From an uncultured Bacillaceae bacterium (GTDB taxonomy: Bacteria; Bacillota; Bacilli; Bacillales; Bacillaceae_L): 64,000 nucleotides of DNA. The stretch lies in the NCBI GenBank assembly GCA_947497585.1, contig CANMHG010000002.1:62001-126000 (forward strand), read 5' to 3'. Positions 19,950-26,463 of this stretch are shown here, piece after piece. Position 1 is the first letter of the stretch. The number at the start of each line of letters is the position of its first letter. A program made the position numbers and the translations under genes. The notes beneath the pieces were generated by a model. The model was not told the DNA's origin. It ran no database searches and saw only the letters and a program-made list of their open reading frames with translations.

Positions 19950-20048
19950 TGTGGATAAACTTATACACATTTTCCATATTGATTTTTATAGATTTCTAAG
20001 ATTTACCAACAACATATCAACAGGTTATCCACTTTTTCCTGTGGATAA
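19950..20048. promoter_or_regulatory. DnaA-box cluster upstream of sda
   Basis: Four nine-base sites: TGTGGATAA at 19950-19958 and 20040-20048 (perfect, reverse orientation), TTATACACA at 19961-19969 and TTATCCACT at 20025-20033 (one mismatch each). B. subtilis sda is DnaA-controlled through such boxes, which ties the checkpoint to replication initiation. Confidence 0.88.
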
Positions 20049-20174
20049 CAGAACGATTGTTCTATACGTTTATTCATGTTAGAGTAAGGGTACAAGCATG
20101 ATATAACCTACTATTGTATTTACATTATATAGATTTTAGAACTTATTTACCCCTTTAATATCAATAATTATTTT

Positions 20175-20209
20175 AGGAGGTGACTTGCCAAAAGTGGCAG
20201 GCCATTATG
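20175..20209 (+). promoter_or_regulatory. sda ribosome binding site with intervening hairpin
   Basis: The strong site AGGAGGT (20175-20181) is 25 bases from the ATG at 20207. Between them CTTGCCA (20184-20190), loop AAAG, TGGCAGG (20195-20201) can form a seven-pair hairpin; leaving it out brings the site to eight bases from the ATG. Confidence 0.6.
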
Positions 20210-20347
20210 AGAAAATTATCTGATGAATTGTTAATCGAATCATATTTTAAAGCAAGAGAATTAAGACTGAGCAGTGATTTCATCCTTTTGATTGAGACAG
20301 AAATTAAACGTAGATCTTTATCACATAGAATTAGAGTATCATCTTAA
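20207..20347 (+). CDS. sda: Sda, sporulation checkpoint inhibitor
   Basis: Sda binds the KinA histidine kinase and blocks the phosphorelay when replication is starting or DNA is damaged. The 46-residue protein begins [16 protein letters not shown], nearly the same as B. subtilis Sda, and forms the known helical hairpin. The DnaA boxes upstream and the terminator that overlaps its stop support a single-gene transcript. An in-frame GTG at 20180 overlaps the Shine-Dalgarno and is unlikely to be used. Confidence 0.96.
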   Translation: MRKLSDELLIESYFKARELRLSSDFILLIETEIKRRSLSHRIRVSS

Positions 20348-20372
20348 AGAGCCACTTTCTGGCTCTTTTTTA
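20346..20372 (+). terminator. Terminator of sda
   Basis: AAAGAGCCA (20346-20354) with TGGCTCTTT (20360-20368), five-base loop, then T-run. It includes the sda stop codon and also lies at the end of psd. Confidence 0.9.
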
Positions 20373-21158
20373 TTACTCTTTTATTGTTCCAATCTTTTCT
20401 CCTACTTTGACTTCTGTTCCCTCTTTTAGAGTAGTTAGAGGCTGAAAGCTGTTCTTTTCAAATAATAAAACGACTGTTGAACCAAATGTAAAATAAGCAA
20501 TTTCTTCACCTTTAGATAATGCGTCATTCTTATGTGTTGTTTCAATACTATTAACAAACATCGCACCGACTTTAACAATCGCCATATGCTGTCCACTAGG
20601 CTGCTTTACCTCCGTGATAGTTCGGTAATTTTTCGATAGTGGGTCCTTTCCGTACTTTAGCCCAAGTTTATTAACTGGATAGGATTTGGTTCCAAGCGTC
20701 CATTGGTTTGTTATTACTCCTGTTGTTGGGCTATGAATTCTATGGTAGTGACTTGGACTTAAATAGAGAAGGACAAATGTACCGCCAATGTACTTTTGCA
20801 GTACTTTGTCATCGCCTAACATCTCAAGAGCGGAATAAGGTTTAGCTTTCACTTCAATTATATTTTTTTCAGTGATTAGTCCATGTTTTTCAAATACAGC
20901 ATCAACCGGACTTACTATAGAGTCTGTTGATTGGTCTACTGGTCTGTTGCCTTCTTTAAGCTTTCGAATAAAAAAGCTATGTAAGGTTTTATATTGATCC
21001 AACGTGCCTTCCATTTCATCTTGGTTGATTTTATAGGTTGATGCAAATGAAGGTATGATAACCGAACTGTATTTTGATTGAGCAAACTTTTTTAGAGCAT
21101 TGGACACGAAGCGATTATTTGTTAGTTCAATTATGAAACGATAAAAATATGTAAGCAA
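20373..21158 (-). CDS. psd: Phosphatidylserine decarboxylase proenzyme
   Basis: Psd makes phosphatidylethanolamine from phosphatidylserine at the membrane. The 261-residue proenzyme has the self-cleavage motif FGST near the C-terminus (FGSTVVLLFEKNSF); the Ser becomes the pyruvoyl cofactor. The catalytic HYHRIHSP stretch is present. In B. subtilis psd lies elsewhere on the chromosome beside pssA; here it stands alone between sda and pepF. Confidence 0.95.
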   Translation of the reverse strand: MLTYFYRFIIELTNNRFVSNALKKFAQSKYSSVIIPSFASTYKINQDEMEGTLDQYKTLHSFFIRKLKEGNRPVDQSTDSIVSPVDAVFEKHGLITEKNIIEVKAKPYSALEMLGDDKVLQKYIGGTFVLLYLSPSHYHRIHSPTTGVITNQWTLGTKSYPVNKLGLKYGKDPLSKNYRTITEVKQPSGQHMAIVKVGAMFVNSIETTHKNDALSKGEEIAYFTFGSTVVLLFEKNSFQPLTTLKEGTEVKVGEKIGTIKE

Positions 21159-21329
21159 TGAGTCTTCCTCCTACGGGACTTGAATCAGATAGGTATACTT
21201 TTCCACGAGTGCTATTATAACACTTAGCTTGGATGTCTACTATTATTATTTCAATGAGTATTTAATTGATACAATATTATATAAAAGCTCTATAAACAAA
21301 ATGTTGTTATATACAATGAAGCTTGACCG

Positions 21330-21455
21330 TTCCTTTGCGCTGCAGGCAATTGCTTTCCGCGGGGAGGGATTCGAGCCTCCTCGGCGCTTCGCACCTGTGG
21401 GGTCTCGAACTTCCCTCTACTTCCCGCAGGAGTCAATTGCCTTCCGCTCCAATAC
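21330..21455. repeat. GC-rich inverted-repeat element, copy 2
   Basis: GGCAATTG (21345-21352) pairs with CAATTGCC (21434-21441). The inner helix is TTCGAG/CTCGAA around CCTCC...GTGGGG. It lies in the psd-pepF gap. The rest of that gap holds only the pepF terminator. Confidence 0.88.
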
Positions 21456-21490
21456 ACTCCTTAAAAATATATTAATTTCACTCTCTACAA

Positions 21491-21530
21491 AATTAATAAT
21501 AAAAGCACCTATCAATTAAGATAAGTGCTT
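21491..21530 (-). terminator. Terminator of pepF
   Basis: An eleven-pair stem (21503-21513 with 21520-21530, one G-T), followed on the minus strand by TTTTATTATT. Confidence 0.8.
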
Positions 21531-21542
21531 CCGTTATACTTA

Positions 21543-23336
21543 TTAGTTTGTTAGTGATAGGAATTCTTCTACGTCTTTTATTGATAGTTTGACTGCTTTG
21601 TCCCAGAATTCTGGTTGGGTTAGGTCGACACCTAGGTGTTTTTGGGCTAGGTCTTCGACTGTCATGCTAGCAGTGTCTTTTAACAGTGCGATGTATTTTT
21701 CTTCGTAATCTGTGCCTTCTTCAAGTGCTTTAGCGTAGATACCTAGTGAGAACAGGTAGCCAAACGTATACGGGAAGTTATAGAAAGGAACACCTGTGAT
21801 ATAGAAATGCATTTTTGAAGCCCAGAATGAAGGGTGATATTGATCTAATGCATCACAATAGGCTGTTCTTTGGGCATTTTCCATTAATTCATTTAGACGT
21901 TCAGTACTTACGATTCCTTGTTTGCGTTCTTCATAGAAAGAAGTTTCAAAGATAAAACGAGCGTGTATGTTCATATAGAATGCAACACTTCTTTGAATTT
22001 TATCTTCTAGTAGTGCAAGTCTTTCATCTTCACTTTTTGCATTTTTAACAGATGCATCAGCAACAATCATTTCTGCAAAAGTTGAGGCAGTTTCAGCCAC
22101 ATTCATTGCATAGCTGCGATTTAATGTGTGTACGCCTTTCATCGCATGTTGATGGAATGCGTGACCTAACTCATGAGCAAGTGTTGATACGTTTGATGGT
22201 GTTCCTGAGAAAGTCATAAATATACGAGATTGGTCACTTTCTGGGAAACTTGTGCAGAATCCACCTGGTCTTTTCCCAACACGGTCTTCTGCTTCAATCC
22301 AACGGTCTTCGAAAGCTTTTTTCGTAAACTCTGTAAGCTCAGGTCCAAAATGACTAAATTGTTCTAGAATAAATTCTGCACCTTCTTGATACGTAACTGT
22401 ACTCTCCGTTTTACTTATTGGCGCATCCAGGTCAAACCAGCTTAATTTCTCGAGTCCTAGAATTTTAGCTTTACGATTTAAATATTCAACAAACGGAGCT
22501 TTATTGTCTGAGATTACTTTCCACATTGTATCCAATGTTTGTTGAGACATTCTATTAATATCTAAAGGCTCTTTTAATACTTCATCCCAGTTTCTTTGCT
22601 TGTATACATTTAAACGGAATCCAGCTAAATGGTTTAATGAAGCAGCGAAATAATCAGATTGTTCGCCCCATGCTTTTTCCCAGCTTTCAAATACCGTTTT
22701 TCGTACATTTCGGTCTTTATTAGAAAACTTATTATGAGCCTGACCAGCCGATAATTCCTTCACTTCACCATTTTCTTCAAATGGAATTTTAAGATTTCCT
22801 ACTATCGTATCATAAAATTGACCCCAAGCATGATAGCCATCAATTCCAAGGCTATTGATCAACGCTTCTTGTTCGGTTGATAATTTTTCTTTCGCACGAT
22901 TTCTGCGCTCATTTAATACATATGAAATTTCTTGAAACGGCTCTTCGTTTAATAACGCTGCAAAAACTGGTTGATCGATAGAAACAAGTTTTTGGTCAAA
23001 CGTAGTTAATACAGTTTGGAAATTTGCACTAACTTGTGTAACCTTTCCACGAAGTGAATTTGCTTTTTTATCAGTAGTGTCCTGTGCTTGAAGGCAGCCA
23101 ACAAATGCCCCAGCTTGACGAAGCTTACTTCCAACTACTACAAAAGCAGAAATTATCGATGCTAAAGCTTCTTTATCATTAGCGTTGGTTGGAACAGCAA
23201 AGTCTTGTACTAGTTTAGAAAAGCTTTCTAATTCAGTTTGTAATTCCTCAAGATGAGCAGCAAATTGTGGAGAATTGCTTCCCCCTTCAAAAAATACGTC
23301 TAAATCCCATGTTTGTTGGTATGTAGCAGTAGTCAT
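21543..23336 (-). CDS. pepF: Oligoendopeptidase F (M3 metallopeptidase)
   Basis: Cytoplasmic zinc peptidase that trims oligopeptides. The zinc motif HELGH is in LAHELGHAFHQH, about two-thirds along, with the PepF N-terminal helical domain before it. I use the ATG at 23336 (597 aa), which has AGAGGAG upstream; the earlier ATG at 23363 has no such site. It is a single-gene unit with its own terminator. Confidence 0.95.
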   Translation of the reverse strand: MTTATYQQTWDLDVFFEGGSNSPQFAAHLEELQTELESFSKLVQDFAVPTNANDKEALASIISAFVVVGSKLRQAGAFVGCLQAQDTTDKKANSLRGKVTQVSANFQTVLTTFDQKLVSIDQPVFAALLNEEPFQEISYVLNERRNRAKEKLSTEQEALINSLGIDGYHAWGQFYDTIVGNLKIPFEENGEVKELSAGQAHNKFSNKDRNVRKTVFESWEKAWGEQSDYFAASLNHLAGFRLNVYKQRNWDEVLKEPLDINRMSQQTLDTMWKVISDNKAPFVEYLNRKAKILGLEKLSWFDLDAPISKTESTVTYQEGAEFILEQFSHFGPELTEFTKKAFEDRWIEAEDRVGKRPGGFCTSFPESDQSRIFMTFSGTPSNVSTLAHELGHAFHQHAMKGVHTLNRSYAMNVAETASTFAEMIVADASVKNAKSEDERLALLEDKIQRSVAFYMNIHARFIFETSFYEERKQGIVSTERLNELMENAQRTAYCDALDQYHPSFWASKMHFYITGVPFYNFPYTFGYLFSLGIYAKALEEGTDYEEKYIALLKDTASMTVEDLAQKHLGVDLTQPEFWDKAVKLSIKDVEEFLSLTN

Positions 23337-23444
23337 AGTTTTTCTCCTCTCGTGGTTAAGCATGGTATGTAATGCAAAATTATTTAGATAATCTAAATAT
23401 TATTATAAAGGTAATTTTAAAATATTTCTACAATTTAATTATCT

Positions 23445-23485
23445 TAAAAAATAGTCAGCTGACAAACTCATTTTTTGCCAGCTGA
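23445..23485 (-). terminator. Terminator of the YjcZ-like gene
   Basis: Twelve-pair stem TCAGCTGACAAA (23455-23466) with TTTGCCAGCTGA (23474-23485), one wobble; a T-rich run follows on the minus strand. Confidence 0.85.
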
Positions 23486-23496
23486 TTGTTAAATAA

Positions 23497-23664
23497 CTAT
23501 TTTCCGTAATAATTGTAGTAATAGTAGCCTCCACCTAATACGAGTAAAAGTATTAGGAGTACAACAATCAATCCAAAGCCATATCCACGACCACCATATC
23601 CATAGCCAGATGGACCATAGCCTGGATAACCATATCCTCCGTATGGATAATATCCGTATGGCAT
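23497..23664 (-). CDS. YjcZ-type small Gly/Tyr-rich membrane peptide
   Basis: A 55-residue peptide starting at the ATG at 23664 behind GGAGG. The first 30 residues are Gly/Tyr/Pro repeats (MPYGYYPYGGYGYPGYG), followed by one membrane segment (FGLIVVLLILLLVLGGGYYYY). It fits the tiny transmembrane Bacillus family typified by YjcZ, often linked to spores. A forespore-type promoter candidate lies 30 bases upstream. Confidence 0.85.
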   Translation of the reverse strand: MPYGYYPYGGYGYPGYGPSGYGYGGRGYGFGLIVVLLILLLVLGGGYYYYNYYGK

Positions 23665-23694
23665 GTTAAAAGCCTCCTTCAACTTTAGAAATAA

Positions 23695-23724
23695 TGATAT
23701 TTCCCCTATATAAATAACCTATTC
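23695..23724 (-). promoter_or_regulatory. Possible forespore promoter of YjcZ-like gene
   Basis: GAATA (23720-23724), 15-base spacer, GGAAATATCA (23695-23704): one mismatch to the sigma-F/G -10 pattern. Confidence 0.38.
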
Positions 23725-23816
23725 AACGATCTGCATAACGTAAGGGCGAATGCACAGTTTCTTGTGAAAAAACTTTTAAAAAGAAACGAAATGTTATTCA
23801 TTTTTTTATAGGTACA

Positions 23817-23847
23817 GACACAAACAAGCTTCCTCGTACATAAGAAT
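23817..23847 (+). promoter_or_regulatory. Possible mother-cell promoter of sigK
   Basis: GACAC (23817-23821), 17-base spacer, CATAAGAAT (23839-23847), roughly sigma-K/sigma-E like. A small inverted repeat AATAGG/CCTATT follows near 23853-23870. Confidence 0.3.
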
Positions 23848-23919
23848 GAATTAATAGGTATTTGCCTATTCTTTCCCGTACTAAAAAAGCAAGTTTTTTA
23901 CTAATGTGGAGGTGAAGGA

Positions 23920-24633
23920 ATGTCAGCATTATTAACTACGCTCGGATATTTCATTAAGGAATTACTATTTTTAGTCTCCTATGTAAAAAACAATGCCTTT
24001 CCACAACCCCTATCAAGTTCTGATGAAAAAAAATACTTACGTTTAATGGCAGAGGGTGACGAACACGCTCGTAACTTACTAATTGAGCATAACCTCAGAT
24101 TAGTTGCCCATATTGTAAAAAAGTTTGAAAACACTGGGGAAGATACAGAAGATCTCATTTCTATCGGTACAATTGGCTTAATTAAGGCCATTGAAAGTTA
24201 TTCTGAAGGTAAGGGGACAAAACTAGCCACCTATGCTGCCAGATGTATTGAAAATGAAATCTTAATGCATTTGCGAGCATTGAAAAAAACAAAGAAAGAT
24301 GTATCTTTACATGATCCAATTGGCCAGGATAAAGAGGGAAATGAGATTAGCTTAATTGATGTTCTTAAATCCGAAGCAGAAGATGTTATCGAAACGATTC
24401 AACTTAATATGGAACTTGAAAAGATTAAGGAGTATATCGATATTCTAGACGGTAGGGAAAAGGAAGTCATTGTGGGAAGATTTGGGCTTGATTTAAAAAA
24501 AGAAAAAACACAAAGAGAAATTGCTAAGGAATTAGGGATTTCAAGGAGCTATGTATCTCGAATAGAAAAACGTGCATTAATGAAGATGTTTCATGAGTTT
24601 TATAGAGCAGAAAAAGAGAAGCGAAGAATTTAA
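23920..24633 (+). CDS. sigK: Mother-cell sigma factor sigma-K (pro-sigma-K)
   Basis: Late mother-cell sigma factor for coat and mother-cell lysis genes. The 237-residue protein has the hydrophobic N-terminal pro-sequence (about the first 20 residues, removed by SpoIVFB), region 2 ([21 protein letters not shown] region) and the region 4 helix-turn-helix ([22 protein letters not shown]). The reading frame is whole, unlike B. subtilis 168, where the skin element splits it. GGAGGTG precedes the ATG. Confidence 0.97.
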   Translation: MSALLTTLGYFIKELLFLVSYVKNNAFPQPLSSSDEKKYLRLMAEGDEHARNLLIEHNLRLVAHIVKKFENTGEDTEDLISIGTIGLIKAIESYSEGKGTKLATYAARCIENEILMHLRALKKTKKDVSLHDPIGQDKEGNEISLIDVLKSEAEDVIETIQLNMELEKIKEYIDILDGREKEVIVGRFGLDLKKEKTQREIAKELGISRSYVSRIEKRALMKMFHEFYRAEKEKRRI

Positions 24634-24644
24634 GAAAGAAAACG

Positions 24645-24677
24645 AAAAACACAGTGAAAATCCACTGTGTTTTTTTA
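24645..24677. terminator. Terminator of sigK (bidirectional)
   Basis: AAAAACACAGTG (24645-24656) with CACTGTGTTTTT (24663-24674), loop of six, then T-run. On the minus strand it also follows the small ORF at 24688-24768. Confidence 0.92.
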
Positions 24678-24687
24678 TGTTTTTATT

Positions 24688-24768
24688 TTAAGCCTCTGCA
24701 CTAATTTCTGTTCCGATAATAAGTGCGATAGATACTGTTATAACAAGCCCCATTACGATTGAGAACAT
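24688..24768 (-). CDS. Unrecognised 26-residue membrane peptide
   Basis: Begins MFSIVMGLVITVSIALIIG and ends in EISAEA: almost entirely one membrane segment. Support for reality: GGAGGTGGG sits eight bases before the ATG, and the sigK terminator lies just after the stop. I do not recognise a family. A toxin-like or regulatory membrane peptide is possible, but nothing here shows that. Confidence 0.55.
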   Translation of the reverse strand: MFSIVMGLVITVSIALIIGTEISAEA

Positions 24769-24904
24769 GTTTCCCACCTCCATGATTACCTAAGTAATAC
24801 TTTTCTTACTTATAATTTATCACTTTTTTACAGTAGAAATGGTAGGCGACTTTGAACGTTCTGTTACTATAAATTGTCAACTTTGTGAAGAACAGGTCAA
24901 AAGT

Positions 24905-24930
24905 AAAGCGCCTGATTTCTCAGACGCTTT
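24905..24930 (-). terminator. Terminator of the yrzI small-ORF cluster
   Basis: Eleven-pair stem AAAGCGTCTGA-GAAA-TCAGGCGCTTT on the minus strand (one G-T), with a GAAA loop and ACTTTT after it. Confidence 0.8.
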
Positions 24931-24941
24931 GTTATAGAGTA

Positions 24942-25013
24942 TTAAGCCTTTTTAGACTTAGTTTCTTTTTTCTCAAAAAATATGGTTAATAGTAATACAT
25001 GTAACGATAACAT
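24942..25013 (-). CDS. 23-residue YrzI-like peptide
   Basis: Begins MLSLHVLLLTIFFEKKETK. It has the hydrophobic start, then charged tail layout of the YrzI family but is half the length. AGGAGG lies eight bases before the ATG. It is the last ORF before the cluster terminator. Confidence 0.5.
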   Translation of the reverse strand: MLSLHVLLLTIFFEKKETKSKKA

Positions 25014-25036
25014 CTGACAATCCTCCTATCATGTTG

Positions 25037-25096
25037 TTAGGTGGAATCTTTCTCCACAAATAGCCAATTAAGAATAATATTTACTTTATAAAACAT
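25037..25096 (-). CDS. 19-residue ORF in yrzI cluster (Rae1-target-like)
   Basis: Encodes MFYKVNIILNWLFVEKDST, starting six bases after the upstream stop, with AAAGGTGG ahead of it. In B. subtilis a cryptic 17-codon ORF in the yrzI transcript is where the ribosome-linked nuclease Rae1 cuts, just before a Lys codon; the Glu-Lys-Asp here suggests a counterpart (inference from position and motif). Confidence 0.45.
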   Translation of the reverse strand: MFYKVNIILNWLFVEKDST

Positions 25097-25101
25097 ACTC
25101 T

Positions 25102-25263
25102 TTACCACCTTTCTAAATATGAATATAAACCTAAATTGAAATCATCTTGAGCTGATGGGTTTGTTCTTTTCCCTTCAATTTTTCGCATAAATGCTTCACG
25201 ATCAACAGTTTTAGGAGCACGTTTCTCCAAGGTAATTGTTAAAAAGAATAAATGAAATGTCAT
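25102..25263 (-). CDS. YrzI family small protein (53 aa)
   Basis: Begins MTFHLFFLTITLEKRAPK, close to the sequence of the 46-residue YrzI-like protein next to it, with a longer polar tail. A GAGAGG site lies about 12 bases upstream. It is too short for routine gene calls but fits the known habit of this family to occur in tandem in Bacillus. Confidence 0.65.
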   Translation of the reverse strand: MTFHLFFLTITLEKRAPKTVDREAFMRKIEGKRTNPSAQDDFNLGLYSYLERW

Positions 25264-25378
25264 AATCTAATGTTTCCTCTCTTTTATAGAAATTCTGTAT
25301 AAGTTTTTTAATGTTGGTTTCAATTGTAGTAATTATAATCATCATGATTCCCCTCTCGTTTTTTTACTTATTTTTTAA

Positions 25379-25519
25379 TTAATTTGTGTAAAACATTGTG
25401 ATTTGGCGGTCTTTCATTTCGTCATACATTTTTTGTACATTTTGTTCATGCTGAATTTCTTCAATTGTTCTTTTTCTCTTATTTACAGATATCGTTAGAA
25501 AAAATAGATTTAGTGTCAT
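25379..25519 (-). CDS. yrzI: YrzI family small protein (46 aa)
   Basis: Begins MTLNLFFLTISVNKRKR, then a polar helical part rich in Glu, Gln and Lys. The start is the ATG at 25519, with AGGAGGTG at good spacing. The length and the MTLNxFFLT start match the Bacillus YrzI family. Its function is unknown. It lies behind two tandem terminators. Confidence 0.8.
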   Translation of the reverse strand: MTLNLFFLTISVNKRKRTIEEIQHEQNVQKMYDEMKDRQITMFYTN

Positions 25520-25553
25520 ATATATCACCTCCTTTAAATTTGGGCACAAAAAA

Positions 25554-25625
25554 GCCACAGTTGTATAATGTACTGTGGCAAAATAGGCATAAAAAAGCCA
25601 CAGAGACACTATTCGTCACTGTGGC
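25554..25625 (-). terminator. Two tandem terminators with identical arms
   Basis: GCCACAG/CTGTGGC stems at 25597-25603/25619-25625 and at 25554-25560/25573-25579. On the minus strand each is followed by TTTTTT. Because the arms are identical, the second arm of one can pair with the first arm of the other, which would undo both. Confidence 0.85.
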
Positions 25626-25654
25626 ATGAATGCAAATTAAATAAATAAGTGCAA

Positions 25655-25735
25655 TTAATTCATTACCATGGCGGTCGAATAGATTTTTACATATGCAGTT
25701 TTAGAACCCTTTTTCATAACAGCTTTATTAATCAC
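25655..25735 (-). CDS. Unrecognised 26-residue leader-type peptide
   Basis: Starts with GTG at 25735 behind AAGGAGGT and encodes a basic peptide (INKAVMKKGSKTAYVKIYS start). A consensus promoter lies upstream, and its stop is 30 bases before the tandem terminators. It may be a leader peptide or a small protein; no family recognised. Confidence 0.5.
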   Translation of the reverse strand: MINKAVMKKGSKTAYVKIYSTAMVMN

Positions 25736-25775
25736 GTTACTCGACCTCCTTTAATGAATTATTATTACAGAGGTA

Positions 25776-25804
25776 ATTATATCCAAAACAATTACCAATG
25801 TAAA
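25776..25804 (-). promoter_or_regulatory. Sigma-A promoter of the small-ORF cluster, with palindrome
   Basis: TTTACA (25799-25804), 17-base spacer, perfect TATAAT (25776-25781). GGTAATT (about 25772-25778) and AATTACC (about 25790-25796) form an inverted repeat over the -10 region, a possible operator. Confidence 0.8.
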
Positions 25805-25892
25805 CCCCTTTTTCAAAAAAAAGGTAATTTTTTATTAGAGGAGGCTTCATTTGGAAGAATTGAGTTTATTATTTAAGTTTTATTTTAAGAGT

Positions 25893-26042
25893 GGATTGGA
25901 GCGGAAGGTACTTGACTCCTGCGGGAAGTAGAGGAAAGGTCGAGACCCCGCAGACGGAACGTTGAGGAGGTAGTTTTTTTACGAAAGTAAAAATAACCCT
26001 CGACTTCCTCCCCGCGGAAAGCAAGTACCTGAGCGGAAAGAA
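25893..26042. repeat. GC-rich inverted-repeat element, copy 3 (inverted, with insertion)
   Basis: Opposite orientation to the other five. GGTACTTG (25907-25914) pairs with CAAGTACC (26022-26029). About 28 bases near 25972-26000 interrupt the inner helix and form their own A/T-rich hairpin; the other copies lack this. It lies between yrhC and the small-ORF promoter. Confidence 0.88.
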
Positions 26043-26063
26043 GGTCAAAATTCAAGGTGGTAA

Positions 26064-26100
26064 ACAAAAAAATCCTTCCCTAATTTAATTAGGAAAGGAT
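26064..26100 (-). terminator. Terminator of the yrrT-yrhC operon
   Basis: ATCCTT-type stem (26072-26100, one wobble) followed by T7 on the minus strand, directly after the yrhC stop. Confidence 0.88.
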
Positions 26101-26343
26101 CTATTGTTGTTCTTCTGAATTTAACATCTGCTTATATTTAATTACTTTTCGAAAAAAGTAGAATGAAAGAATTAAAAATAATACGGTAGCACCCATTAAT
26201 AGATTTATCTGCAAAGAGTGAACTCCTTCAGACGGAATCAATATACCAATGTAAAGAAACACACTAACTGCAAGTAAGATAAAGCCAAACTGCGTATAAT
26301 CTGTTAACTTCCCTTGTATTACCTTTACTTTGTTTTTATCCAC
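26101..26343 (-). CDS. yrhC: YrhC family membrane protein
   Basis: Small membrane protein with two hydrophobic segments (FGFILLAVSVFLYIGILI and LLMGATVLFLILSFYFF). I set the start at the GTG at 26343 (80 aa), preceded by GAGGTG; the ATG at 26406 lacks a site. YrhC ends the methionine-to-cysteine operon in Bacillus; its role is unknown. A terminator between mccB and yrhC limits its expression. Confidence 0.85.
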   Translation of the reverse strand: MDKNKVKVIQGKLTDYTQFGFILLAVSVFLYIGILIPSEGVHSLQINLLMGATVLFLILSFYFFRKVIKYKQMLNSEEQQ

Positions 26344-26418
26344 TACTGCACCTCGTTTCTTTAAAGCTATTAAAACTATATCATAGGCTAGTAGTTTCGT
26401 ATTCATGTAAATAAAACC

Positions 26419-26449
26419 AAAAAAAGACCCTTCACTATTTAGGAAGGGT
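26419..26449 (-). terminator. Terminator between mccB and yrhC
   Basis: ACCCTTC (26427-26433) with GAAGGGT (26443-26449), then T7 on the minus strand. Confidence 0.85.
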
Positions 26450-26463
26450 TAGTCAATAGGTTT

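Noticed and set aside
23920..24633. Skin-type element or attachment site within sigK
   Set aside because: The reading frame is continuous and no recombinase gene is in the window.
25211..25345. 44-codon ORF on the minus strand in the yrzI cluster, with GAGAGGGG upstream
   Set aside because: It overlaps the better-supported 53-codon YrzI-like ORF for much of its length and has no resemblance to the family; kept as a possibility only.
25649..25876. 75-codon plus-strand ORF
   Set aside because: No ribosome site, opposite to the well-supported promoter and leader ORF; odd composition.
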